Positions 12,359-24,900 of a DNA stretch of 64,000 bases are shown in pieces (the stretch's first letter is position 1; every line of letters starts with the position of its first letter). The stretch is from Torreya grandis (taxonomy: Eukaryota; Streptophyta; Pinopsida; Cupressales; Taxaceae): NCBI GenBank assembly GCA_037957365.1, contig JARHVA010000123.1:3364501-3428500 (forward strand), read 5' to 3'. Made by a program: the position numbers and the translations under genes. The notes below the pieces were generated by a model. That model was not told where the DNA came from and made no database searches. It worked only from the letters and a program-made list of their open reading frames with translations.

Positions 12359-12727
12359 GAGAAACATGAGGATTACGTATTTCTTTCTATTTAGAAGCAT
12401 TTCATTGAAGTCCAAGATAGGTAGCTGAATGTCTGCATTGCAAGGACAATTTGCATGCCAATGAACAAGAAACTGAATTAATTATTTAAGATGGATTTCC
12501 AAAAACTTTGTTCATGTGCCAAGTTATTTGCTTAATTAGAATACATTATCTGATGCATCACCAGTTCTCATAGGTGGGAGAGCTCTAATATGTATATTAT
12601 TCAATGAATTAGCATGACAATAAACCAAGGCTTGCAACAAATGGCATTTGTGGCTTAGACTGAGCGTCATGTCTTTAGAATGTATAACTTCACCATTTTC
12701 ACGACCTCCCACATGAAATTTATAGAT

Positions 12728-12923
12728 TCACATTTCCAATGAAGGTTCATCTAGTGGATACCAATATCTGTTGTAAAACCATTGAGAATCAGCAGCTACA
12801 GCATCTCCATCTTGATTGCGATGCCAATTGTAGTAAGCATGTGTCTTGTTTTTTATTTCAAGGATGGCATGTCCAAAGCTTGCTTCTCTAAATTCAGAAT
12901 ACTGCGGCTGTGGTTCTGTAAAA
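12728..12923 (-). CDS. PAP: PAP exon 8 (C-terminus and stop)
   Basis: The acceptor is tgcag before the exon. The first base completes the Asn400 codon split from exon 7, making an N-F-T sequon. It encodes residues 401-464, with [18 protein letters not shown] and [20 protein letters not shown], the conserved PAP C-terminal block. It ends with TGA at 12728-12730. The intron before it is only 111 bp. Confidence 0.95.
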
Positions 12924-15900
12924 CTGCAGCCCAAAATGTTCGATATTTATGGAGATTAGATGAATGCACCCATTTGATTCCCATGCAAAACAAAGAACAC
13001 GAGCCAGGGAAAACATGTTCATATTTCAACTTACTTGGCTGCAAGGCCTTCCAGATTTCCTCCATCACCAACGGTAATGTAAACAGGAGAAGATGGATCC
13101 ATCACAGGAGTGCACTGCCCATTAACTATGTTGTAAGCCACATTTGATATGCGTTTCTGCAGAGACAAACAGTCTGTATTAGCACTTCAGGTCAAATAGC
13201 TTTGTTGGTTTGCTACTAATTAATGCATTGTTATCCACAGGCCTGTGGTTTACTATAGTTTATAACAAGATGCAGGTTTCAATCTTGGATGAACTTTGTT
13301 TAATATGTAATAGAATCTTGAATTAAAAAAACACACATTGTTAACTTTATAATGTACACCTGAGTTGGCCGAATGGCGAAGTTGTGCTTTTGAAAGGGAG
13401 GTCACAAGTTTGAATCCTGCAGGGGCCAGGGTATGTACCCCTTGTATTTGAAGCACAATTAGGTGCCTCCTACATACTGCGAGTATAAGGTAGACTCATA
13501 TGCTATAAATCACTTTGCAAACCTAGGCAAGGCTCAGGCATTGTGGACCTTAAAAGGACCTTTCCTTTCCTGTAATTTTGGAAAATAATCAGATTAGGTC
13601 AGGGGCGCTGCAAGGTCAATCCACACTCCACGAAAAAGCAGAACCTATAAGGGGTTGGTAGCTTTGGTGGTAGAATACCCCAGCATGCTGATGGTAAGTC
13701 CTAGGTTCAAGTCCTCGCTTGATGTTTTTCATTATGGGGAACACATTATACACCATTATTAAAAGCTGCAACAAAAAAAACATAAAAAGTTGCTGTGGGC
13801 AAACAGCATGGGAAAAAGCATCAGATTTTTTGCTGGTGGGCATGTGTTTAGAATTACATATATTATGATCCTAGCTATTTTTTCTTGAGGCCTAAAAATC
13901 TCAATTGTCTTTGAAAAATTCAATATTTTATACATATTTGTTTTGTCAAATCTTGATGCTGAGTCTTGCCTAGTGTTTTTGCCTCTCAGGTGGCGGGCCA
14001 TGCCACGTCAAAGATCTTTGGAGCTTAAGTGTTCTGATTATGTTATCCATTTCAGCTCTGCTGTAACAAAAAATGGAAGAGTACTTGGAATCTTTAGAAT
14101 CAAAAGCATACAAGGGGGGACATCTATGTTAGAAAATGGCAGAAAATTTGGGGTATACTTCTAAAGAAAATGGTATTGGAAATAGGAACTCTTGAAAAAA
14201 GTATTGAAAAGTAAAGGAAGATTTTGGAAAGCTCAGTTCTTGCGTAGAAATCTTCTGGGAACTCTTGAAAAATGGTAGGAAACTGCTGGAATTTTTTTCA
14301 AATTTTAGGTGTTTTATTTTGGGGACAAAGGAATCTTTTAGAAACCCATAAATGGGTTTGTAGCTGATGCAGTCGCAGTCAAGGGTCCCAATGAAGGGAT
14401 ACCTTACACAGGGCAGCCTAACACTCTCTCACCACTCTTGCACAACGAATTCTTATAAATGTTGGTTTTCATTCAATAACTCAGGGGTTGCAAGATATTA
14501 TAAGCTTCTCAGCTATTACATTGGAGCTCTTGGCTCTCCTCTCAGTTCAGTCCTTGGATTTGGATCTATCTCTCTCTTCTACACCTATGGAGTCTCTCAA
14601 ATTTCTATACACCCAAGGCTACGGGCCTCCTTCCCTCAAGCTTGCTACTTCTCTCCTCTCTCTGCAATTTGGTTAAGTTTTTCCTAAAATGCGAAGCTGC
14701 TCTATCGAAAGGTCACCCAACTTGTCTTATATAGTCATCGAATGCTTTGAAAGCTACTCTAGACTCCCGTACAAAGCTGATAGCTTCATTTAATGGTGTA
14801 TTGCATATCTCTGCTATTGTTGGACAAATTTGCAGGCCTACTCCATAGACTTAGCCCCAATGAAAATCTAGAGCTGCCCAAACCTGATCTTCCTCTCAGG
14901 TCAAAACTGCACGGTGTTTAACTTCACTAGTGTCTGCCCTAGTGTTTACTTGTCCTTCGTGCTACAAGTCTAGAGCCTATAGTGGATAGGTGTAGATCCA
15001 CATAGTTGACTACATGCTTATGTTATATCCAACGTTTGTTCTGCGCTAAATGTCCTACGCACTGATTCTTTGTGTGACCCTGCCTTTGCCTTCGTGCGAT
15101 TAAGAGCCTTGCACACAGTTTCTATTACGCAAGCTTGCACTATGGTCCCTTCACGCATTCTATTTGCCTGCACACTCATTTGGCAGGGCACTTGTTTCAC
15201 CTGTGTAGTGCATGTGATTTCTGATAAGAGAGAATTGTTGCCTTGATGTGCTTGCATCTTGACACCTTGCGCAACCGTGCATGGGTAAGCTTGCATAATT
15301 CCGTGCAATCCAAAACTTTGTCAAAACGACACGTCTCTGTTTGTGTGCACTTCCAATCATGCCTCCTATACACACACTTGCATTCCCGTCAAACTTTATT
15401 GCACAATGCAACTTCTGTGATCATCACTTTTGCGCTCGTCCAATCCTTGTGCATGTGTCTTGACTACTCTTTGCAAGTCCTTTGACTTGCGTGTTGTTAT
15501 GAAAGCCTCAACTTGTCTTGCTTCGGAAATTCAATGCAACCTTCTTTCCTTTTGTGCACTCCACGCCTTCGCTAAAACCTGTCCAACTTTTGCCCCTCAA
15601 ACATTTGCGCTCTTACTCCTTTCACTTGAGCTCTCGTGCCCAAACATTTGTGTGCTTGCGCCCTCCAAGTTGTTGCCTTTGAAAAATTGGACTTGTCCAT
15701 CCTTGGAGATGCAAGATTGATGATTCACCTTGCATGCTCTTGCATCAAATTCCTAGGTAATTAAAATGTAAGCTTTTGCTTACAAGTAGGGTTTGAGCGA
15801 TAGAACTACTCTTATGCCCGGTTGCCAAGGCCACAACTTTCTCTTCCACCTGGTGTGTTGCCTATGCAGGCTTGCTCTGCGCTTCCTCCTCTGGACCTTT

Positions 15901-18900
15901 GCTAAGCCATAAAACATCCTTCTCCACCTTGTTCCGATACCTTCATCTCCCCTTGATCTTCGCTCGACTTGGTTGTAATCCGTCCACCTCCTCCTGTCCT
16001 TCTTCCTTCTCTTTTCTCTCTTCTTTACTCTCGTGGGTTTGTGCCCCACTCTGGCTGTCCGCCTCCACCAAGTATTTGCAACACCTTTTCTCCTCTTGTG
16101 CGCACCATACAATTCACTCCCTGTGCACTATTTCTTCTTTCTTCCCTTTGTTCTTGTGGGTCACACCCACTTCTATTCGACCAGCTCTACCAAAGGTCTC
16201 TAATACCTTTTATTTCTTCTCATTCGCATGCCTCCAACCTCTCTTCCACTATGTGCACTTACTTTCTTCTTTTCTCTTCTATCTTCTCACCTTTGGCAAG
16301 AATAGTACTTGTGCTCCATCCTTCATGTCTTTTGTAAGACATCTCTTTGCAGTCATGCTGCAAACTTCCTCCATCTCCTTTATGCCTTCAGCTAGGCATA
16401 CCTACATAGTACTGCTGCCTTGATTCTCCTTTTCAATCCACATGATGCCTCTAGTAGCATACAAAACACTATGGGGTTCAATGACTCCCATTTCTCTTTC
16501 TTCCTTCCTCATCTCCGCTATTGTGCACTCTACCTTGTGTGCTTGGATTAATATGATCGTTAGTCGTTGCTCCTCTACTCCATTCATTTTTTCTCATCAA
16601 CTTCAGTATGATCATTTCTTACTCCGCTTCCTTTCAACAATATTTCTCCCATGTCATGTGCAGTTAGAATTGCGCTCCCCTTAGCAGCTTCGTGTTGATA
16701 GTTATTCGCTCCATTGTCTTATTTTAGTGGCTTCCTCATATTGTGTGCAATAAAGATTGTGCTCTCATTCTCAGCAACGGGCTGATGTCTTCTCGCTTCA
16801 CCTCCTTTCCTTAGCATGTCCAGCATGTTATGCACAATGACTTTTCTGCTCCTTTCTTTGTCGCGACTCATGAGTCTCTCCCTGCGTTGATGTAGGCTGC
16901 TCCTACATGTTCTTCCTAATGTGCATCCTCCGGTGCCTTCCATGGAGTTTCGTCCACATGCTCCTCTCCCTCCTTTGCCTTCAGGGCAAATGCTTCACCT
17001 TCTTCATTTCTTCCTTTGTCCATTGCGAACTACTACAAATGAACCTTTGTTACTGCCTTCTCCTCTATTGTTGCTTTTGTGTAACAATCTTCAGCCTTAT
17101 TGGAATCACAAGTTCCCATCTTCCTCTTCTCTTCTTCCTTCCTATCTTCTCTGGGGAGGATCTCTCTTCTTTGCACACTACTACCACCTTTTTGTGCATC
17201 ACCTCATGTTCCTCCATGCACTCTGTTGCAACCTTCCTTGTGCAGCCATCTGTGTTTGCCTTCGCGGGCACCATCGCAACCTTCTCTATATGCGTATCTT
17301 CTCTTCAATACAAAACCCATTTGTGATCAGGCTAGTCTTCCTGCAACATTTTTCCATATCCTCTCCTTTTGTGTGTACCCTCTATTTGACACGATATATT
17401 GTTGTCTCTGAGATAACTCTTCAACTATAGGTTGACTTCTCTCTCCCTATTCCTTAGGCATTTGACACATGCCTTGCGCAAACCAAATTGTGCATCCTCT
17501 TCCTTCTTCCTTTATGCCTCCCAAAGGGCATACTTCTTCCACCTTGTTGTGGCTCACATGCTTCACTTGCACAATGTTCTTCTCCTCACCTTCCCTTTCT
17601 ATGGCATTGTCTTGCCCTCATTTTTACCTCTAGCTGACACTCGATCCAACTCACCCACTTTCTCTCTGGGCACATTCTCACGCATATGCGCCTCATTTTC
17701 ACATTGGCCATGCAGTATAGCCCCTAGTTGCAAACTACGTAACTTCTCTCCATCTGCAACACCTTTCTCCACTTCATCTCGCTACGCTTCCTACAGGGAA
17801 GTTTTCTTGGAACACAAGTCCTCTAGAGCTGCTTCTTCTAGCTTGACAACTATCACATCCTCCCAAACTTCCACAAGGATATTTTCTTCTAAGGATTGCG
17901 CACAATCCTTTTCTCCGTTTTTCCTCAGAATAAATTTGCACCACTCACAAAACAACTCCCCTTGTGCATCGCCTTTCAAGGCAGCCTTCTCCCCTACACC
18001 TCTGCACCACAACTCTTCAAGTCTCCTCAACCACTCAGGTTGGTCCCATGGTCGCACCATCTTCCTTAGCAGTTTGGACACCATTTGGTCCAAATATTTC
18101 ACCCTCTTCTTGCCTTTCCATCTTCTCCTTTCTTGGAGACCTCTCCAACACTTTATTGCGTTATCACATAGCCTCCTATGTGCAAATTTCTCCTTCATGG
18201 GGTCCTCAATACCCTTTTGTGCGAAACAACGCTCCACATGCAAGACCCATTCCATCAATTCTTGAGGGCCTTGTCTACCTAAGAACTTGGCATTTCAGCT
18301 TTAGGTGGAGTCTTTGCGCGCTCTGACACCTCCATGTATTCCTCCATGCTATAGGGCTCTTCTCATCTCTTCATGGGATTCTTAGTCCGACGTCCCAACA
18401 ACTCTTTTCTCCCCCTGTGCCATCCTCTCTTGTAATGCTTACACCTTGGTGGTTATCTCCTTTATCATCCTTGATATCTATGACTCCGGGTTACGTCTCA
18501 TCCTAGATTTTTGCAGACCATCCTCTTCATGCTTTGTTCTCTACCCATCGACACATGATGGAGAATGACTTCTCTCTCTTGCATCTTCTTCCTAATGCTC
18601 ATTTTGGAAGATGCTTCTAGTCCTTTTGTGAACTCACTACCTCAGGATCGGCATTTTGTTGACACTTTCACTTCAAACTTATTCGGTGTAACGATTACCT
18701 CTTGGTCGGCGTTCTTTCAGTGCCTTCTCAAGGCATTCTCCTTATGACTTGGTCATCGTGTGGGTTATTTCAAACCCAACAACTATTAATGCTACATGTT
18801 GTTATGCTCCTCCATCGCAATCCTACGCAAGTGTTATGGACTCATGAACTACGGTCGTGAAGTCTTCGTTTGCGATCCTATGTAGCTTGTCTCTTCATGG

Positions 18901-21900
18901 AGTTATATTTCTTGTCTCGAGCACCCTCATTCTCTACCCACCTTTCTCATGGTGGATAAAAACATTATGCTAGCTACGTCACGTTTGACGTTTTACTAGA
19001 TTCTTTCGCTTGCTCAAATCTCACTACTTGCAAGCCTCAACTTGCTCTAATACTCGTTGATGCAGTTGTGGTCAAGGGTCCCAATGAAGGGATGCCTTAC
19101 ACTGTGCATTCTAACTCTCTCTCACCACTCTTGCTTAGTGGAATTTTATAAGCATTTTTTCTATTAACTCAAGTGTGACAAGATATTCTAAGTTTCTTAG
19201 CTATTACAATGGAGCTCTTGGCTCTCCTCGAGTCCATTCCTCGGATCTATATCTATCCCTCTGTTCTACACCTATGGAGTCTCTCAGACTTCCATGCACT
19301 CAAGGCTACGGGCCTTCTTCCCTTAAGCTTGCTACTTCTCTCTTCTCTCTGCAATCTAGTAAATTTTACCTAAAATGTGAAGCTGCTCTATCTAAAGATC
19401 ACCCAACTCGCTTTATATAGCCATCTAATTCTTCGAAAGCTCCTCTAGACTCGTGCACAAAGCCGAAAACTTCATTTAATGGTGTATTGCATATCTCTAT
19501 TGTTGCTAGGCAAATTTGTAGGCCTAGCCCATAGGCATAGCCCCTATGGGATTCTTGAGCCACCCAAATGTGATCTTCCTTTTCAGACAGATTTGCAAGC
19601 CGTATAACTTCACTAGCCTCTAGCATTTACTTATCCTTAACGCTACAAGTCTAGGTCTTATGGTGGCTAGGTGTAGATTCATGTAGTTGACTACATGCTT
19701 ATGTCATATCCAACATTTGTTTTGCGCTAAATGTTTTGCACACTGATTCTTTGCATGACCTTGCTTCTACCTTCGTGTGACTACAAGCCTTGCACATAGT
19801 TTCTATTGCACATCCCTGCACTAAGGTCCCTATGCACGTCCTATTTGCCTATGCACTCATTTGTCAGTGCAATTGTTTCACATGTAGTGCATGTGACTTC
19901 TATTGAGAGAGAATTGCTGCCTTGATGTGCTTGCGCCCCGACACCTTGCACAACCACATGGGTAACCTTGCATAAGCCCATGCAATCCAAAACTCTATCA
20001 AAGTGGTACGTTGTATCCGTTTGTGCACACTTCCAAGCATGCCTCCTATCTGCACACTTGCATTCACAAATTGCAATCATCACTTTTGCATTCATCCAAT
20101 CCTTGAGCATATGCATCTCAGCTACTCGTTGCAAGTCCTTTGACTTGTGCGTTGTTATGCAAGCCTCAACTTGCTTTGCTTTGGAAATTCAGCGCAACCT
20201 TCTTTCCTTTTGCACACTCCATACCTTCGCCAAAACCTATCCAACTTTTGCGCCTCAAACATCTGTGCTCTTGCTCCTTGTGCTTGAGGTTTTGTACCCG
20301 AATATTTGCTCACTTGCACCCTCCAAGTTGGAACCTTTGCAAAATTGGACTTGTCTTTCCTCGGAGATGTAAGATTGCTGATTCATCTGGGATGCTCCTG
20401 CATCAGTAGCCTAGTGCAAACCGTTTCCAGGTTTTAGAGTTTCAAGGCTACTACATCTCTTTTCACTGCACAATTGGTCCTATGAAAACTGCCTTTTGCA
20501 GGTACAGGGAAAAAATCTCCTCCAATAGAAAAACGGAGCAGCAATTTTTTTGGCCCAAAGAGCTTGTGTGGAAACTGCAGTGACAGATGGCAGCTTGCTT
20601 GTTGATCGCAAGTGAAAATTATATAGGCAGTTTCTTGCAAAAAGTCTTTAAATTTTCTCAGCAGATAATGCTGAGAAAACTTGGAAAAACCATATGATGG
20701 AACCATTCCCGCTGCAAAATGCTAGAAAAATTCTCAGCAATACCTGCTAGAAATTTTAGGTAGGCCCTCTCCCCTTTCCTCCAACCTCCAATGGGTCCAT
20801 TACGTTTAGGACCACAAAAGGGATTGATAATATAGTACTTTTAATAACCTAGTTTAGGATTTGAGAGGCATCATGAATTTGCGTCAGGAAAAAATGTTAT
20901 GAATGCATACTGTATAAAAAGGACATGAAAAATCATAAAAATGAGATTTATTCGGAATTTGCAAAACATTTTGAACTTACAGATCTCTCATAAGCATGAA
21001 CATGGCCCGCAAAGACAATGTCAACCTTGTATTTTATAAACCATGATTCATATTGTACTCGCATAGTCTCGCCTTCCATGAAATGGTAGTTGTTGCTGTT
21101 GTACCATGGTGAATGCATGAGCACAATCAACCATGGAGTCTCCTCCCTGTCAACCTTTGGAAACTCCTGCTCAAGCCACTTATATTGGGGAGTATACTTT
21201 CCTGCACATTGGTTGAACGGCATTGTTAAATCTTGGAGAGCAGATAAATAGAGTTGTGTATTTAGTTTCTAGGAGGAATTGATTAACTTAAATAGTGCAA
21301 TTCAAACTACAGTTCTAGATGTCTTTGATCTACAGCCATAGTCGAGCACAATTTTTTGACCACTGTAGTCCAGTGACAGAACCATGTACCTTTTGGAGCC
21401 TCTTATCAATGTAGAATATTCAGTCTGTTTTTCAATTATCAGAAAGGAAAATGTTTTACTTTTATTAATAAAAGACAAGTATGTAAAAGAAAAACTTCAT
21501 GCATCAGAGATACACATTGGCTTTCTATTAAGGGATTCCAGAACTCCATAACCAGTACCTACTATGCTACTTCTAGCATGACAAATAAATATATAAAAAT
21601 AATCCTATTATAGGCCTGTGAGAGCAGCTCCACAATTTCCATAGTTTCAGAAGTCAATAAAACAAAAGAATTATTTGGAATCTCAGACTTACCACCCACA
21701 CTCATAATCACTTTGTGCGTGTGGAAGCACCCCAAAACAGAACCACTAAAATTAACAGCAACGACTAAATGCAGAATAAGCTCAGCCTTATTGGTAATGC
21801 AGGGACCTGTGTTGAAGCCATATAGTTGTATGCCTAGGAGGAATGGGTCACTTATCGTTGGTGAACTATGATAGCTTTGGCCTAGCTAATTTTAACTACT

Positions 21901-24900
21901 AGTATTTTGGTGTTGAAGAAATTCAGGGCAGTCTATGCATATAATTACTTCTTTGGTGAGCGTCTAACTTATCAAACTCTTAAGAATCAGTGTCAAGAAC
22001 GCAAATTTTGAATCATTTTTAGGATGTCCAGGTAACTAGCAAATACAGATATTATGAATTATTGAATGCAAAATAATCGAAACAGAGAAGTGAATAATTG
22101 CAAATGAAAAAGAGGTCTAAAAAATTCCTTATCTCAGACTGCATAAAACTAAAAGCAATGGGGCAGTTGCGTAGGACTTCAGCAGACAACATTCTCACCA
22201 CATTGCATTGATGATTATAGAGTTTGTTGAACTCAATTGTCATCGGTCCATTGTATCTGCAAGTTGTCTACTTTTCTAACTGGGTGGTATGGAACTGCTG
22301 CTCACTTGTATTTGTTGTATCGTAGTTATTTTTGCTTCAACTTAGATGAGCATATTTTTAGTACAGATGAAATCGATCAAAATAGTTTATAGGTAAGATA
22401 GTGAGATCAAAGTTAAAGGCTTGAATAAGATTTCTGGTTTATATCCAGCATACAAATATGTTGATCATGTTGAAAAACTCACCATAGGCTGAATATGAGG
22501 AGAGTACAATGATGTATGCTGATGAACGCTTAATTGAATACCAAAATGGAGCTGTACTGTTTGAAGCACGATATGGAACATGATATCGATGTCTGTATGG
22601 TTTGAAGGGCGTTGTTTCTCCCTGCAAAAAAGTAACTTCAGATGAAACTCTTTTATGTTTCCAAATAAAACAAGGAATCATCTCATGATTTTACAACACT
22701 TTATTCATGACACTGATTCCTAGCTATCTATACATTCAAGTAATAAAATCAATGTTCTAACATGATGAAGATCACGAGGAAAAATGAGATGCAAAACAAG
22801 AATATAATAGAACCTTATTTATATCTTTTCCATAGCACTGCCTAGAGAAAGAAGGATTTGTGTTCAACTCTTACATGTGCAGCAGATAAAACTAATTTAT
22901 AAACCTATTTCTCATTTCCTCAATCTAGAGTTGCTGATACAATTCATGCACTATTAGCTGTTGCCTCTATTACATGCAGTCCTTTCCCCATAGATCTTAA
23001 TACTTTACACTTAAAAGTCTATATCGAGTTTAAATTGGCTGACTTCTACATGAGGTTCCTATGAAAAGAAATATCATGTCCCTAGCTCTCAACCTGGCCA
23101 AGTTGGCCTTCAATTTCCCTCCATTACATATGCAATCCAATTATGTGGTTTCCAGATGGCCCTTAACCAGTTTTGTGACCTCGAAGAGGCATCTTCAGGA
23201 ATCTCTAGCTCTTGTAGGCCTTAACCTGTAGTTGAGGACTTAGCTCTTTTCCACTTGACCAATCAAGAAACCATTGTGGATATAACACTTAAGCATCTAC
23301 CGCTCAAACATTTAGCAGATATGATCCTGATCCAAAGGCTCATCCATACAAGAAGGGATTACACATCCATCACACTTGAATTTTGCCATAATTAACACAG
23401 CAAAAAACTATTATCATGTTATATATGTTCATAATCTAATCATTAGTACACAACAGAACTAATATGTACATCATTTCATTTTTAATTCAGAGTTCTATTA
23501 GAGCACACATCATTAATCCTCCTTAACTCTTCTCTACTCAGCAGATGACAACTTGAGATTTGAGGTTCTGATTCATCTCCCAACCATAGACATTCCTATG
23601 AGGAATCCAACCATTAGATAATCCAATTTACCCACGATTCTCCACAAAATCCTTCCTCTGAATCCATTCATTGGTAATCTTGTGGTTCCTCTGCAATGGT
23701 GCTTCGCCTCAACAATACTTCCTTCTCTGTTGTTCTATTTACTTAGAAGTACTTCTGCACCCTTCTACATCTTTCCATGCTTCTGCCTCATAAAAAGGAC
23801 TAAAACTTGGCTTTGGACTCTCCTCACATTATGCAATCATTTTTGCACTCCTTGAGGGTCTTTTCACGGCACCTAGCACCATGAACAGTCAACACATCCA
23901 GGTGAGGTCTCAGTTCTATTCATGATATCAGCCCAGCCTGCTTACTGTACCTAAAGCCACCTAGAGCATGTCTGTATTGCCTCTGCCGTATCTGAAATCT
24001 GTACACCTCCTCTAAATCCTTACAAGACCAACTTCATCAACAATATTGTGTTATCACCCTCCATGAGTTTATCAGTAACTGAAAATATTTTATATCTTCA
24101 CCGAAGAAAAAGGACATAACATTTGATCTGTTTAAACTTTAAGCCAAGGCTTGGGTTAGTGGAGGCTATGTGGGATGATCCCCTGCGGTACACCTAGATG
24201 AACAAAAGATTGGGTTCTGAAATTCAAGGTGGAAGGTTGGACAAAATGTATCTTCCAACTGATTTGGTCGATTGGTTAAAGACTCATGTCCATAGGTCTG
24301 TCTCTGTAGGTGATATCTTTGATATTGTCTCTGTCCATTATAGAGGTTCTATTTTGGCAATCAGTAACTCAGTTTTCCTTTTTGTTTGATGGTAAATGGC
24401 AATGATCATAATATGACACTCTTTCACCAGTGGTGGGATAAGACAGTTGTTGATCCCAGGGAGAAAGTTTCCCCATAGAGATGGGAATTCTTAGTTATGA
24501 AATGTTATCAAGAATACAACCAAGGCCTTTGTAGGAAGGCTAGTTTCCATGCAACATTTGTTGGAGGAAAATGTGGTTAAGGAACTAGAACATCTCTAGC
24601 TGGTAGCTTTTACAGGTGGGTGGAAGCTGGATATAAGGCAGATCTGATTTATCCATCTATAGTTGGACGAGCTTAATGTTGAAGAGTATTATGATAAGTC
24701 GAAGGCATGGAACAAACATATGTGGGACAAGAAGGCAGATAAGATATTAATTATTTGAAGCATTTTTTAAAGGAAAACTGATTATTAAGAAGGACAAGTT
24801 AAGGATGAAATTGCTGATTTTATGAGACACTTTGGCCTGCACAGAGTACTTTGTAGAAGGGACTAAGTAGTAAAGAATCCTATGAGTTCAAAGTTGTTAT

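Larger units (their letters stand above)
14360..20410 (-). mobile_element. LTR retrotransposon with gag on the minus strand, PAP intron 6 (TSD GTAGC)
   Basis: Two direct LTRs, 14365-15747 (1,383 bp) and 19058-20405 (1,348 bp), start TGATGCAG and end TGCATCA. A perfect 5-bp target duplication GTAGC sits at 14360-14364 and 20406-20410. Next to the right LTR, read on the minus strand, gagtattagagcaagttgag resembles a tRNA-Met primer site, so the element is transcribed on the minus strand, the same as PAP. A gag-like frame lies at 17791-18258 minus. The rest of the 3.3-kb interior is purine-rich on that strand and broken by stops. No protease, reverse transcriptase or integrase was recognised, so the element is non-autonomous or decayed. 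The LTRs are visibly diverged, so the insertion is old. Confidence 0.93.

Noticed and set aside
13358..13440. Functional tRNA gene
   Set aside because: Box-like words are present, but the acceptor and anticodon stems do not pair and B-box positions are mutated. A SINE-like origin fits better.
13651..13725. Functional tRNA gene
   Set aside because: Good B-box, but the cloverleaf is not supported by pairing arms.
17432..18265. 277-codon plus-strand frame, among the longest in the window
   Set aside because: It is antisense to a gag-like frame in a strand-biased LTR element. Its Ser/Leu/Phe/His-rich composition is the mirror of a Lys/Glu-rich minus strand.
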